Part shown: piece after piece, positions 1 through 7,413 of the stretch
How positions within the stretch are numbered: the first letter of the stretch is position 1
How the letters are laid out: every line of letters starts with the position of its first letter
Assembly: GCA_026770585.1 (NCBI GenBank)
Contig: MU646684.1
Span: 357,258 to 368,821 of the forward strand
Direction: 5' to 3'
Length of the DNA stretch: 11,564 bases
Source: Baffinella frigidus
Lineage: Eukaryota; Cryptophyceae; Cryptomonadales; Baffinellaceae
Program-made: the position numbers and the translations under genes
The notes under the pieces: generated by a model
Seen by the model: only the letters and a program-made list of their open reading frames with translations
Databases searched by the model: none
What the model was told of the DNA's origin: nothing

Positions 1-441
1 CCCCCCCCCCCCCCCCGCGCGCTGTCCAGCGCACATCCCACCAGCACTCCCGCTCCTCTCCGCCAGGACCATCACGGTTTAATTTCGGAACCAAGCAGAA
101 ACGGATGTGTATCTTAAGGCTTCCAACGCTTAAGACAAGGATGGATGTGCTATGTTAGGCATAAAACCAAGGCTTGGATGAGTGTGCGTATTAACATATT
201 ATGTTATGTTCCGAGATTAGATGCAGGGCCCAGGTCATCCACCCCCCCCCCACTAACCAGCGGTGTGACCTCTCCCCGCAGCTCACGCCAGGACAACTGC
301 CCTGCACCCAGACGCCAACCGCGCCACTGGCTCAACAACTGCCTTCTCCGTCGATGCATCCACGGCAGAACAGCTGACGGGGGCGTGCAGCAGGATGGGA
401 ACGGGGCGAGAGAGAGAGAGAGAAGAGAGCGAGGGGCATAC
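1..441. other. Left-edge region, no secure gene
   Basis: It opens with a run of 16 C (likely an assembly edge). It has an AT-richer patch near 110-220, a run of ten C near 241-250, and a (GA)-rich microsatellite at about 407-432. Long open frames here look like chance products of high GC content and lack recognisable domains. Confidence 0.6.
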
Positions 442-531
442 CTGAGAGATGCTGCCGTACTGGTCGCGCCCAGGCCGTTTGGATACAATCAGAGTTTCGA
501 AGTGGTCCACACTCTCCGAGAGAGTCAGCTC
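442..531 (-). CDS. Candidate isolated exon, function unknown
   Basis: A 30-codon open segment, phase 0 at both ends, is framed by a good acceptor (TGCACGCAG|GAG at 531) and a strong donor (CAG|GTATGC after 442), followed by a pyrimidine-rich stretch. It reads ELTLSESVDHFETLIVSKR then PGRDQYGSISQ. I do not recognise the sequence. It could be a downstream exon of the kinase gene (same strand) or part of a separate gene running off the left edge. No convincing neighbouring exon was found, although an open minus-strand frame covers 553-894. Confidence 0.33.
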
Positions 532-903
532 CTGCGTGCAGCGAAAAGCGCTTCAGTGAAAGGCCGGCCCAGACACGCGCGCCACATTTCGCGAACGGTT
601 GAGGCCGAGACACTTGCCCGCGAGCGCCGGCAGCGTGCAAGAGTGAAAACGGTTGGCAGCATTGAGCGGGGGCGCTGGCCGCGTGCACGCGGTTGGAAAC
701 ATCCACCCGGGAAGTTGGGCAACTTTCGGAGGCGAGGGGGGGGCGACCTCAGAGCGGCGTGTGATCTCGTCGTCAGGAGACGTGGATCGCCAGCCGGCCT
801 TATCCCCATTCCAGCTCCCCACTGGCGCTTCTGGGGGGTTCTCCATCGAGATGCGCCGGGAGCTCCCCGAGGCTGGGAGCGCTGGCGAGCGCACCGGCTG
901 CGC
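532..903. other. GC-rich region without a recognisable gene
   Basis: Frames stay open on both strands because of high GC content. The minus frame 553-894 (with segments such as SRRISMENPP and SPDDEITRRSE) resembles disordered coding sequence and could be a C-terminal kinase exon. No homologous motif or clear splice pair supports it. Confidence 0.4.
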
Positions 904-1099
904 GTTTGGGGTTTGGGGTTTAGGGATTGGGGTTTAGGGTTTAGGGGTTGGAGTGTAGGGTGTAGGGTTTGGGTCTAGGGTTTGAGGGGTTTAGGGTTTA
1001 AGGTTTAGGATTCAGGGTTTACAGTTGAGGGGTCTCGGCTCAGGGTGTAGGGTTTAGGGTCCAGGGTTCAAGGTTTAGGGTTTAGGGTTCCAGGTGCAG
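904..1099 (+). repeat. Degenerate telomere-like repeat (TTTAGGG type)
   Basis: The plus strand is a run of variants of GGGTTTAGGGTTT with many substitutions (GGGTTTGGGG, GTGTAGGG, GGGTTCAAGG). The heterogeneity marks an old interstitial tract, not an active telomere end. It overlaps the stop codon of the kinase reading frame. Confidence 0.85.
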
Positions 1100-2982
1100 G
1101 GTGCAGGGTTGTGCCTGCGTGACAGCCGAGGACCGGCGCGACTTCCACGAGGACGATGACTGCGAGGAGGGTGCGTGCAATTGCTGATGCCGAGGCGAAG
1201 ACGTCGCCGGTGCCTCCGCGGAGGCCGAGCAAGACGAGGTCTCGCACTTGGGGAGGTGCAGGAACTTGCACTCGACGATCTCGGCCGCAGCGGGGCGCTG
1301 CTTCGGGTCGGGGTCCAGCATGGAGGCCACGAGTCCGTGGATGTCGGAGCCGTAGAGGTCCATGATGGGCTGGATGACTTTGATGATGGCCTTGGGGTCA
1401 CACTGCACCTGCGTGGCGAGGGAGCCCGGCCGCTCGTGCATGAACCGCTGCGTCGTCATGTCGCACACCACGCACCCCAGCCCCCACACGTCCGTCTTGA
1501 AGTCATACCCGTTGCCCATCTGCACCTCGGGACTCTCATACCCCGGCGTGCCGCACTGAGTCATGGCGAGCTTGCTCTCTGTCACCCCGTGCCGCGCCAG
1601 CCCGAAGTCGGCGATCTTCAGGTCGCCCCCCGCGTCCAGCAGCACGTTCATCGGCTGCAGGGGGGGGGGGGGGGGCAGCGCGACCCGTCAGCGCTACTTG
1701 CCAGGACGCACCGCCAGTGCTCGGCACCAATCTCCACACCGCAATGGAGAGAGGATGGTTGCCAACATGCGAGGAATCTTGCAAAAATGCAGCGACTCAG
1801 GCGGGGTGTGCCGCTTGACAGGCGCTACGTTACGCCTGGGGGTGTTGCACGCGTGGTTGGAGGCAAAGCGCGGCTGTTGCAACAGTGCAACTGCCTCTTG
1901 GATCTTCGACCCAGCATCAAGTGCCACATCATCTTGCGATCTCGCGCCTCAACATTCCTCCTGACGGAATGCTTTGCTGGTGTGTGCGCCAGGGGGTGAG
2001 CACGGACCTTCATGTCTCGATGGATGACTTTCTGGACGTGGAGGTACGCGAGGGCCTGCAGGGGAGGGGGAGAGGTCAGGGCACCGGGCAGGCGGCGTGG
2101 CACGATGCAGCAGGCAGCACAACGGGGGGGAGGTTGCCTCAGCCATCTGGAGGATCCACATGCGGATGCGGCGGACGCTGATGGGCTTGCGCTTGTTGCG
2201 CTGCTTGCAGAGCATCTGGTACAGGTCCCCGCCCGCGCAGAACTCCATGATGATCCCCACGTAGTTGCCCCTCTTCGGATCGTTGCCGAGAAACACCTCC
2301 GAGTACGACACCACGCGCTCGTGCTTCAGGCGCGAGAGCACCATGGCCTCCTCTATTGCTCGGTTTGTCTCGGGAAGCCCCGAACAAAAAATCTGCTTCA
2401 GCACCGCCTGCTCCCCCGTCTTCTTGTCCACTGTCAGATATGTCGTCCCCTGTCCCCCGTTCCCCAGCACGCGCCCCATCTCGAGGTTGTCGGTTTTCTC
2501 CCGCGCTGCACCCTTCGACTCTCCCTCGTGACCGTTCAGCGTGGACGCTCCGATCGCAGTGAGGACTGAGCCTGCGCAGCACGCAGGGGGTGTCAGCAAC
2601 AGGACACTGCCAGAAGGCGAGGGTGGCAGGAAACAGGGGTGGATGGGCAGGGTGGTGGGGAACGTGTAGGGTGTTGCTCACCTCCCTGGGACATGGCGAC
2701 CATCCCTGGCATCCCGCGGGATGCCGTGCGGGAAGTCGGAAAGTCTGCCCCAGTCGAGGCATACAGAAGGTCGTCGTGGAGCACGAGGTCAATGTGGTCG
2801 ATCTCGGCGCCGTACTTATTGAAAAGCCGGCAGCTGGCAGGGCTGGAGAAGCCCAGCTTCCGGCCAACCAGCTCTCGCGTGTCCTCCAGGGTTTCGCCGC
2901 ACATCGCAGTCACCCGAACCCCATCGGACTCAAGGCTCTGCAGCGTGATGCGCTTCTTTCCCCCAGGCGGCAAGCCCGCCAT
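1082..2982 (-). CDS. Ser/Thr protein kinase (NEK-like) with N-terminal KHA/doublecortin-like domain, 4 exons
   Basis: Predicted exons, minus strand: 2982-2682, 2571-2138, 2055-2008 and 1654-1082, joining in frame to 451 residues. Residues 10-76 look like a KHA/doublecortin-type beta-grasp domain, with the signature GAEIDHIDLVLHDDLLY (58-74). The kinase domain (about 130-395) is complete: glycine loop GNGGQG (137-142), ATP lysine K159, alpha-C glutamate in RAIEEAM, HRD 257-259 in IHRDMKPMN, DFG 277-279, activation segment CGTPGYESPE (295-304), DVWGLGC from D316, and KQRP with R381. An active ATP-dependent Ser/Thr kinase is therefore expected. The YESPE and subdomain IX pattern suggest a NEK relative, but the subfamily is not certain. 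The start at 2982 is the first ATG before the beta-grasp domain. The tail after about 395 is Ser/Ala-rich and stops in a telomere-like repeat, so the true C-terminus may differ. Substrates cannot be inferred. Confidence 0.88.
1655..2007 (-). other. Kinase intron 3 with C-homopolymer polypyrimidine tract
   Basis: This 353-bp intron lies between the HRDMK and PMNVLL codons, inside the catalytic loop. Just upstream of its TGCAG acceptor it carries an uninterrupted run of more than ten C on the transcript strand (G on the plus strand, from about 1661). I see no conserved coding segment in the rest of it. Confidence 0.75.
2056..2137 (-). other. Kinase intron 2, apparent GC-AG intron (82 bp)
   Basis: The conserved kinase helix must read QMAEALAYLH. 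This is obtained only by joining ...GCT GAG at 2138 to GCC CTC GCG at 2055, which gives a donor GAG|GCAACC and an acceptor CCCTGCAG. The nearest GT downstream would insert residues into a conserved helix. Introns 1 (2572-2681, donor GAG|GTGAGC, phase 1) and 3 (1655-2007, donor AAG|GTCCGT, phase 0) are GT-AG. Confidence 0.7.
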
Positions 2983-3120
2983 CCCGCCAGTCGCGCCAGC
3001 TCACACACCAGGGGCACGGCGATGGCCGACGATCGTGCCAACCAGAGCGTTCCGCCTGCCCACGGTGACCTCTCGTTTCCTTGCCTGCGCAACCCTAAAT
3101 CTCTACAATAGTTTTATACG
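2983..3120. promoter_or_regulatory. Putative 5' region of the kinase gene
   Basis: This is the interval between the kinase start codon and the foldback element. No TATA box or other defined promoter element can be identified. Its assignment rests only on position upstream of the minus-strand gene. Confidence 0.3.
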
Positions 3121-3242
3121 ATAAAAAAAACAAAAACGGTCGTTACGAAAGAAAACCGCGAAGATCCGTTACAAACCCCGCGTTAAAAGGCGAGGATCGA
3201 GGGGGCCCTATCGACCGTTTTGCACAGGAACATGTTTACCTA

Positions 3243-3331
3243 ACACTCGTAACTTATGGGTTCCTATTGTGAAGTTGTAGCCCTCAAGATTCTAAGAATC
3301 TTTGCGATGGGAACCCCCAAGTTACGGGTGT
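3243..3331. repeat. Nested hairpin in the left arm of the foldback element
   Basis: Sequence 3243-3264 (ACACTCGTAACTTATGGGTT...) is repeated in inverted form at 3310-3331 with few mismatches. In the loop, AAGATTC (3286-3292) and GAATCTT (3296-3302) form a perfect 7-bp stem with a 3-nt loop. Confidence 0.75.
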
Positions 3332-3709
3332 CAGGGAACAAGATACAGGCGATCGGGAAGTGCCGAGACCCCGAGGCGGGCCCGTCCGGACCTCTGTGGG
3401 GACGTTCGGGGCTTTAACTTTTGACCCCGTGGGCCGATTTCACTTTTATCGACGGTTCTGGAATCATGAGGACGCCCTCTTTCAATCACTAGATGGAATG
3501 TATGGCGCCAGAGGCCCAGAAACAGGTCCGCCGTTTTAGTCAACTTTCCACGAACAAAGCGAGTTTTTGGCATCTTCATGTGCTCCGCTGGAGATACTTC
3601 AACGAGTGGGTTTGGAGAGGGCGTGATGAGAAATTCAGAACCGTCGAGAAAAGTGAAATCGGCAGAGGGGATCAGAAGTTAGAGGACACATGTTTTTGGG
3701 GTTTTCACA

Positions 3710-3730
3710 TTACTGATTACTGATTACTGA
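3710..3730. repeat. Three tandem copies of a 7-bp unit
   Basis: TTACTGA is repeated exactly three times (3710, 3717, 3724) inside the foldback element. Confidence 0.9.
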
Positions 3731-3969
3731 ATTTATTAAAGAGGGTTCGCCGTTATTGCCTAACCCGTGCCATTACCAGACTACGATCGGTCCATTTTAT
3801 ACCCCGCTCAGTCTGTCTCCGAGGGATGCTCCCCGAAGATTGGCGCGGATGAAGTAAACGACGAAGGAGAGGTTTGGTAGGTCCACGAGTTTTGACAGAC
3901 TTAACAGCCCGGTCTCATCGATATAGACCTATCATTCCGGGCGGGGTCGGGTTCTTGAAAAAGGGAGGA

Positions 3970-4013
3970 GTTGTATTGGTTAACCGCTCATCCGATCGGT
4001 TAGCCAATCCAAC
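3970..4013. repeat. Hairpin in the right arm of the foldback element
   Basis: Arms 3970-3986 and 3997-4013 are inverted copies (15 of 17), core TTGGTTAACCG against CGGTTAGCCAA, with a 10-nt loop. Confidence 0.75.
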
Positions 4014-4177
4014 TCAGGTCGGCTCCTTCAGGTACATTCCTATAGGAATGGCTCAAAGGGTTTGGGGCCCCTCGAGGATCCGTTAAAAACGTATCTTCGC
4101 GGTTTTTCTTTCAATAAGACAGGAGCTTGTCTAATTCCTTGGGGGTGGCCGGGGCGCACTAAGGAATCACTAAGGTA

Positions 4178-4418
4178 ACGCGGTACTTGAGGTGTCGCGA
4201 GTCTCAAGAGGTAGATTTTTACTAAACCTAAAGGACCTAAAGGACTGCAGTGTGAGCAAGTAAAAGAGTCAACGACCTGCCCTGCCAACTTCTGACAAAG
4301 AGAAGGAGGAAAGGAGGAAAGGAGGAAAGGAAGGAATAGGGAGGACGGCAAACAAACCCAAAACCCCAGCCCCAAAATCTAAAACCCAAAACCAAAACCA
4401 AAACCCAAAACAGAAAAA
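4178..4418. repeat. Dispersed repeat unit, copy A
   Basis: The unit opens with GCGGTACTTGAGGTG, then CGACCTGCCCTGCCAACTTC (4273-4292), a (GGAAA/GGAGGAAA) purine tract (about 4303-4340), then CAAAACC-rich sequence. The same order recurs in copy B. Copy A also contains, at 4224-4245, a 22-nt segment that is the exact reverse complement of 7247-7268 in the tandem array. Confidence 0.75.
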
Positions 4419-4465
4419 GAGATGAACAGATGCAACTTTCCCGTAGCCTGTCGTTTTTGTTTTTA

Positions 4466-4578
4466 AGTTCAGGGTTTACGGTTTATGGTTTGAGGTTATA
4501 GAGGTGATGTGTTAGGGTTTAGAGTTTGGGTTAAGGGTGTGGGTTGAGGGTTTCGGGTTTAGGGTGTACGGTTGAGGG
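4466..4578 (+). repeat. Degenerate telomere-like tract between copies A and B
   Basis: Variants of GGGTTTA/GGGTTGA in G-rich orientation on the plus strand, including GTTAGGGTTTAGAG and GGGTTTAGGGTGTACGG. It separates the two repeat units. Confidence 0.8.
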
Positions 4579-4601
4579 CACTTACCTTATCAGCTGGAAG
4601 T

Positions 4602-4849
4602 GCGGTACTTGAGGTGGCGTGGAGGAAGTTAAAAAGTGAACTACCTGCCTGCCAACTTCTCCAGGAAAAAAAAAGAAGGAGGAAAGGAGGAAAGGAGGAA
4701 AGGAGGGCAGGATGGAGGAAGGGAGGAGGAAGGGCGGAAAACAAACACAGAACCCCAGGCCCAAAAACTGCACCCCAAAACCAAAACCAAAATGAGATAA
4801 TAATAATAAACGACCATGAAAAACACATCTTCACGGTTTTTTAACCTTC
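4602..4849. repeat. Dispersed repeat unit, copy B, ending in a foldback-end-like sequence
   Basis: The order repeats copy A: GCGGTACTTGAGGTGG (from 4602), CTACCTGCCTGCCAACTTCT (4641-4660), GGAGGAAA purine tract (about 4674-4737), and CAAAACCAAAACC. It ends at 4819-4849 with AACACATCTTCACGGTTTTT, a diverged third copy of the foldback element's right end. Confidence 0.75.
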
Positions 4850-4861
4850 AAAAAAATAACG

Positions 4862-5400
4862 TCCAGGATTGAGGGTTTATAGTTTGAGGATTTAGGGGTG
4901 ATGTGTTAGGGCTGAGGGTTTGAGTTTGGGGTTTGGGTTTGGGGTTTAGGGTTTAGGGTGTACGTTTTGGGGTTTGGGGTTTCGGTTTCCGGTTTATGGT
5001 TTACAGTTTACGGTTTACAGTTTACGGTTTCCGGTTTCCGGTTTATGGTTCAGGGTGATGGGTTCACGGTTTACCGTTCGGGGTTCAGGGTTTGGATTTT
5101 AGGGTGAGGGTTGCAGGGTGGTGAGTCAAGGGTTGATGGTTCAGGGTTCAGGACTAAAGGATTAGGGTTTGAAGTTTAGGTTTCGGGTCTAGGGTTCAAG
5201 GTCTAGGGTTCAAGGTTTAGGGTTGAGGGTTGAGGGTTGAGTGTTGCGGAGTTTAGGTTTTGAGTCTGCGAGGTTGCATCTTGTGTTTCGGGGTTTGGGT
5301 TCCAGGTTTTGTGTTTTGTGTTTTGGTTTCGGGTCTTGTTTTTTCGTGACTTGGTTTATGTTTCAGGGGCTTTGTTTTTTCGGGGTTTGATGTCCTAAGG
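4862..5400 (+). repeat. Long degenerate telomere-like tract
   Basis: Dense at 4862-5230 with variants of GGGTTTAGGG, including GGTTTACAGTTTACGGTTT and GGGTTGAGGGTTGAGGG sub-repeats. It then fades into GTTTTGTGTTTTG-type sequence by about 5400. No gene is visible. Confidence 0.85.
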
Positions 5401-5524
5401 TATTCTCTTTGCACAGATAAGATTGTCAGGGCCACTTACAGAATCCGGACTCGGCAATTAGGTGAAAGTCCTCCAACCCTTTTTTTTAAGGTGTTCCCTC
5501 CTTTCTCTCTCTCTCCCTCCCTCT

Positions 5525-5528
<4 letters not shown>

Positions 5529-5564
<36 letters not shown>
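5529..5564 (+). repeat. (CT)18 microsatellite
   Basis: Uninterrupted CT dinucleotides follow a pyrimidine-rich lead (from about 5496). Open frames across it encode only Ser/Leu runs and are not genes. Confidence 0.95.
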
Positions 5565-5570
<6 letters not shown>

Positions 5571-6113
5571 GTATCTTTGTTTTGGGGGGTTGGTTGGGTT
5601 TTGGGTTTGTTTTCCTCTTCCCTCTTCCCTCCTCCCTTCTCTCCTGTCGAAGGGGTTCATGTTTACCTTTTCTCCTTCCGGGAGGGTTTATGTTTGTTGT
5701 TGGGGTTTAAAAGGGTTCGGTCATTTTTCAGGGTTTACCAGCATGATACACGCTTTACCATCCGATGGGGGGCGCATCTTTCTGTTTCATCATTTCGGTT
5801 TCGTTTGCTTCATGTTGGATTATTTTCATTTTCATTTGTTTGGTTGTGGTTTTGGTGTTGGGTTCAGGGTTTTGGGTTTGGTTTCGGTGTTGGTTTTTCA
5901 GTTTTTTTCAGGGGGTGGGGATTAGTTTGTTTTTGTTTTTGTTCTGGGGGGGGGTTGGGTCGGTATGCTGTGATTTGGATTTCAGGTTTGAAGTTTGGTT
6001 TTTCGGTTTGCGGTTTGGATTTTTGGAGTTGGGCGTCATGGGATTTGGATTTGGGAGTTCAAGTGGGAGTTCAAGGACTTGGGTTGTGGGTTTGTTGTTT
6101 TTGGTTTTTGGTG
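5565..6113 (+). other. GT-rich low-complexity region, no gene
   Basis: Dominated by GGTTTTGG and GGGTTTGG strings that look like far-diverged telomere-like repeat. Long open frames exist only because TA-containing stops are rare; the products are Phe/Gly/Leu/Val-rich and have no domain pattern. Confidence 0.7.
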
Positions 6114-6274
6114 GTCTATGGTTTTGGTTTAGCTCTTGCAAGAACCATAGACACGAAAATGAAAAAATGGCTTTCATTTTCTGAGATTTGGAACAACAGC
6201 GAGGTTGAATAATAAATTGAAGGAGAGTGACGGTGAAAAGTCACTCCGGTCATCCTACACGGGGTAGTACCCCC
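6114..6274. repeat. Cluster of four consecutive hairpins
   Basis: Perfect stems: GTCTATGGTT/AACCATAGAC (6114-6123 and 6143-6152), GAAAATGAAA/TTTCATTTTC (6155-6164 and 6172-6181), GAGTGAC/GTCACTC (6225-6231 and 6240-6246), and GGGG/CCCC around TAGTA (6261-6273). It is a non-telomeric island inside GT-rich and telomere-like sequence. It could be a structured RNA or the remnant of a small inverted-repeat element; no known RNA family is recognised. Confidence 0.6.
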
Positions 6275-6276
6275 AG

Positions 6277-6640
6277 AGGCTTTGGGTTTGGGGTTTAGAG
6301 TTCAGGATTGAATGTTCAGGGGTTCAAGATTTCGAGTTAATGGTTTATGGTGTAGGGTTTAGGGGTTGGGGTTTAGGATTTAAGATTGAGGGTTCAGGGT
6401 TCAGGGTTTAGGGTCTAGTGTTTAGGGTTGAGTGTTGAGGGTTTAAAGTTTAGGGTTTAGGGTTTATGGTTTAGGGTTTAGGATTTACGATTTAAGGTTT
6501 AGGGTCTAGGGAATAAAGCTCAGGGGCAAGGATTCAAGGTTTTATGGTCCACGGTTCAGGTTTTAGGGTTCAGGGTTCAGGGTTGAGGTTTTAGTTGTTA
6601 GTGTTTAGGGTTTGGATTTTAAGTTTGATGGTTCAGGGTT
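6277..6640 (+). repeat. Degenerate telomere-like tract
   Basis: Rich in GGGTTTAGGGTTTA variants, with the least-diverged stretch near 6441-6500. G-rich on the plus strand like the other intergenic tracts. Confidence 0.87.
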
Positions 6641-6645
6641 TAGTT

Positions 6646-6664
6646 CGCACCCAAAGTGGGTGCG
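6646..6664. repeat. Perfect 8-bp stem hairpin
   Basis: CGCACCCA and TGGGTGCG pair perfectly around an AAG loop. It sits exactly between the telomere-like tract and repeat copy C. Confidence 0.8.
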
Positions 6665-6741
6665 GTAATTCAGAGTTGGCGATTTTTTGGCAGTTGGAGG
6701 AAGCAAGGAATTAAACGACCTGCCTTGCCAAACTGAAAAAA
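6662..6741. repeat. Dispersed repeat unit, copy C (partial)
   Basis: GCGGTAATTCAGAGTTGGCG, GGAGGAAGCAAGGAATTAAA and ACGACCTGCCTTGCCAAACT (6715-6734) align in order with copies A and B. The purine tract is missing and the unit runs directly into the tandem array. Confidence 0.6.
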
Positions 6742-7413
6742 GATCTGCAGAAAAAGCGTTGTTTGCTTTCGGATCGCATTCAGCTCTTAACTGCAGTGGC
6801 TCGCGGCGAGCGGCTCAAGGTAAGGAGGTCTCAATTTCGCCCATCATAGTTTATTGTCCTTTAGCTCTTTTTAGATTTTAAATGCTCCCAACAAAACCCA
6901 ACGACACGCCTTTCGGTAGAAAAGATCCGCAGAAGAAGAGGGAAGAAGCACTGCCTTTAGGTCCTGTAGGTTTTAATTTCGCCACATGGTGCTTTGGTCC
7001 TTTAGGTTTTAAATGCTCCCAACATGGCCCAACGACACGCCCTTCCGTAGAAAGGATCTGCAGAAAAAGCATTTTTGCTTTCGGATCCTTTAGGTCCTTT
7101 AGGTTTTAATTTCTCCCAACATAGCCCAACGACACTTCCTTCTAGGGCGTTTAGCTCGGTCCGGTCCTTTACGTCCTTTAGGTTTCAATTTCTCCCAACA
7201 TATGCCAACGACACGCCGTTCCGTAGAAGGGATCTGCAGAAAAAGCGTCCTTTAGGTCCTTTAGGTTTTAATTTCTCCCAACATACGCCAACGACACGCC
7301 TTTCCGTAGAAGGGATCTTTAGGTCCTTTAGGTTTTAATTTCGCCCAACATATGCCAACGACACGCCGTTCCGTAGAAGGGATCTGCAGAGAAAGCATTT
7401 TTGCTTTCGGATC
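6742..7413 (+). repeat. Irregular tandem repeat array, six main copies
   Basis: The core CCCAACANNNCCAACGACAC recurs at 6887, 7018, 7115, 7194, 7277 and 7344, with spacings of 131, 97, 79, 83 and 67 bp. Each core is preceded by TTTAGGTTTTAATTT-like sequence and most are followed by TTCCGTAGAAGGGATC. A second module, GATCTGCAGA(G/A)AAAGC followed by TTTGCTTTCGGATC, lies at both ends (6742 and 7381) and once inside (7055). The peptides encoded across it are repeat shadows, not a gene. Confidence 0.85.

Larger units (their letters stand above)
3126..4117. mobile_element. About 1-kb foldback (long inverted-repeat) element
   Basis: The outer arms 3147-3170 and 4088-4112 are near-perfect inverted copies around the core CCGCGAAGAT (23 of 25 with one gap). 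Adjacent arm sequence also pairs (about 3190-3240 with about 4030-4085). Inner arms 3433-3460 and 3636-3663 match in inverted orientation at 27 of 28 positions, and the match continues to near 3490 and 3604 around a central loop near 3545. The element is AT-richer than the genes and carries no convincing coding sequence. It resembles a non-autonomous foldback/MITE-class element. I could not define a target-site duplication, so the ends are approximate. Confidence 0.72.

Noticed and set aside
145-978. A 277-codon plus-strand open frame
   Set aside because: Arg-rich composition typical of GC-rich non-coding frames; it ends in telomere-like repeat, has no motif, and runs opposite the better candidate exon at 442-531.
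904-1099. True telomere end
   Set aside because: The repeat is highly degenerate and flanked on both sides by unique sequence, so it is interstitial.
1175-1999. A 274-codon plus-strand open frame opposite the kinase
   Set aside because: Antisense shadow of kinase exon 4 and intron 3; no domain of its own.
3126-4117. Coding frames inside the foldback element (for example 3493-3723)
   Set aside because: Short, lack motifs, and partly consist of the inverted arms; no transposase signature seen.
5462-6212. Several overlapping plus-strand open frames of 80-210 codons
   Set aside because: They cross a (CT)n microsatellite and GT-rich simple sequence; products are Ser/Leu then Phe/Gly/Val repeats without domains.
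6882-7338. Open frames in the tandem array encoding repeated GPLGFNFSQH-like peptides
   Set aside because: The peptide repeat only mirrors the DNA repeat, frames break between units, and there is no start or splice context.
6887-7367. CRISPR-like repeat array
   Set aside because: Repeats are diverged, spacing varies from 67 to 131 bp, spacers are themselves related, and the DNA is clearly eukaryotic with introns.
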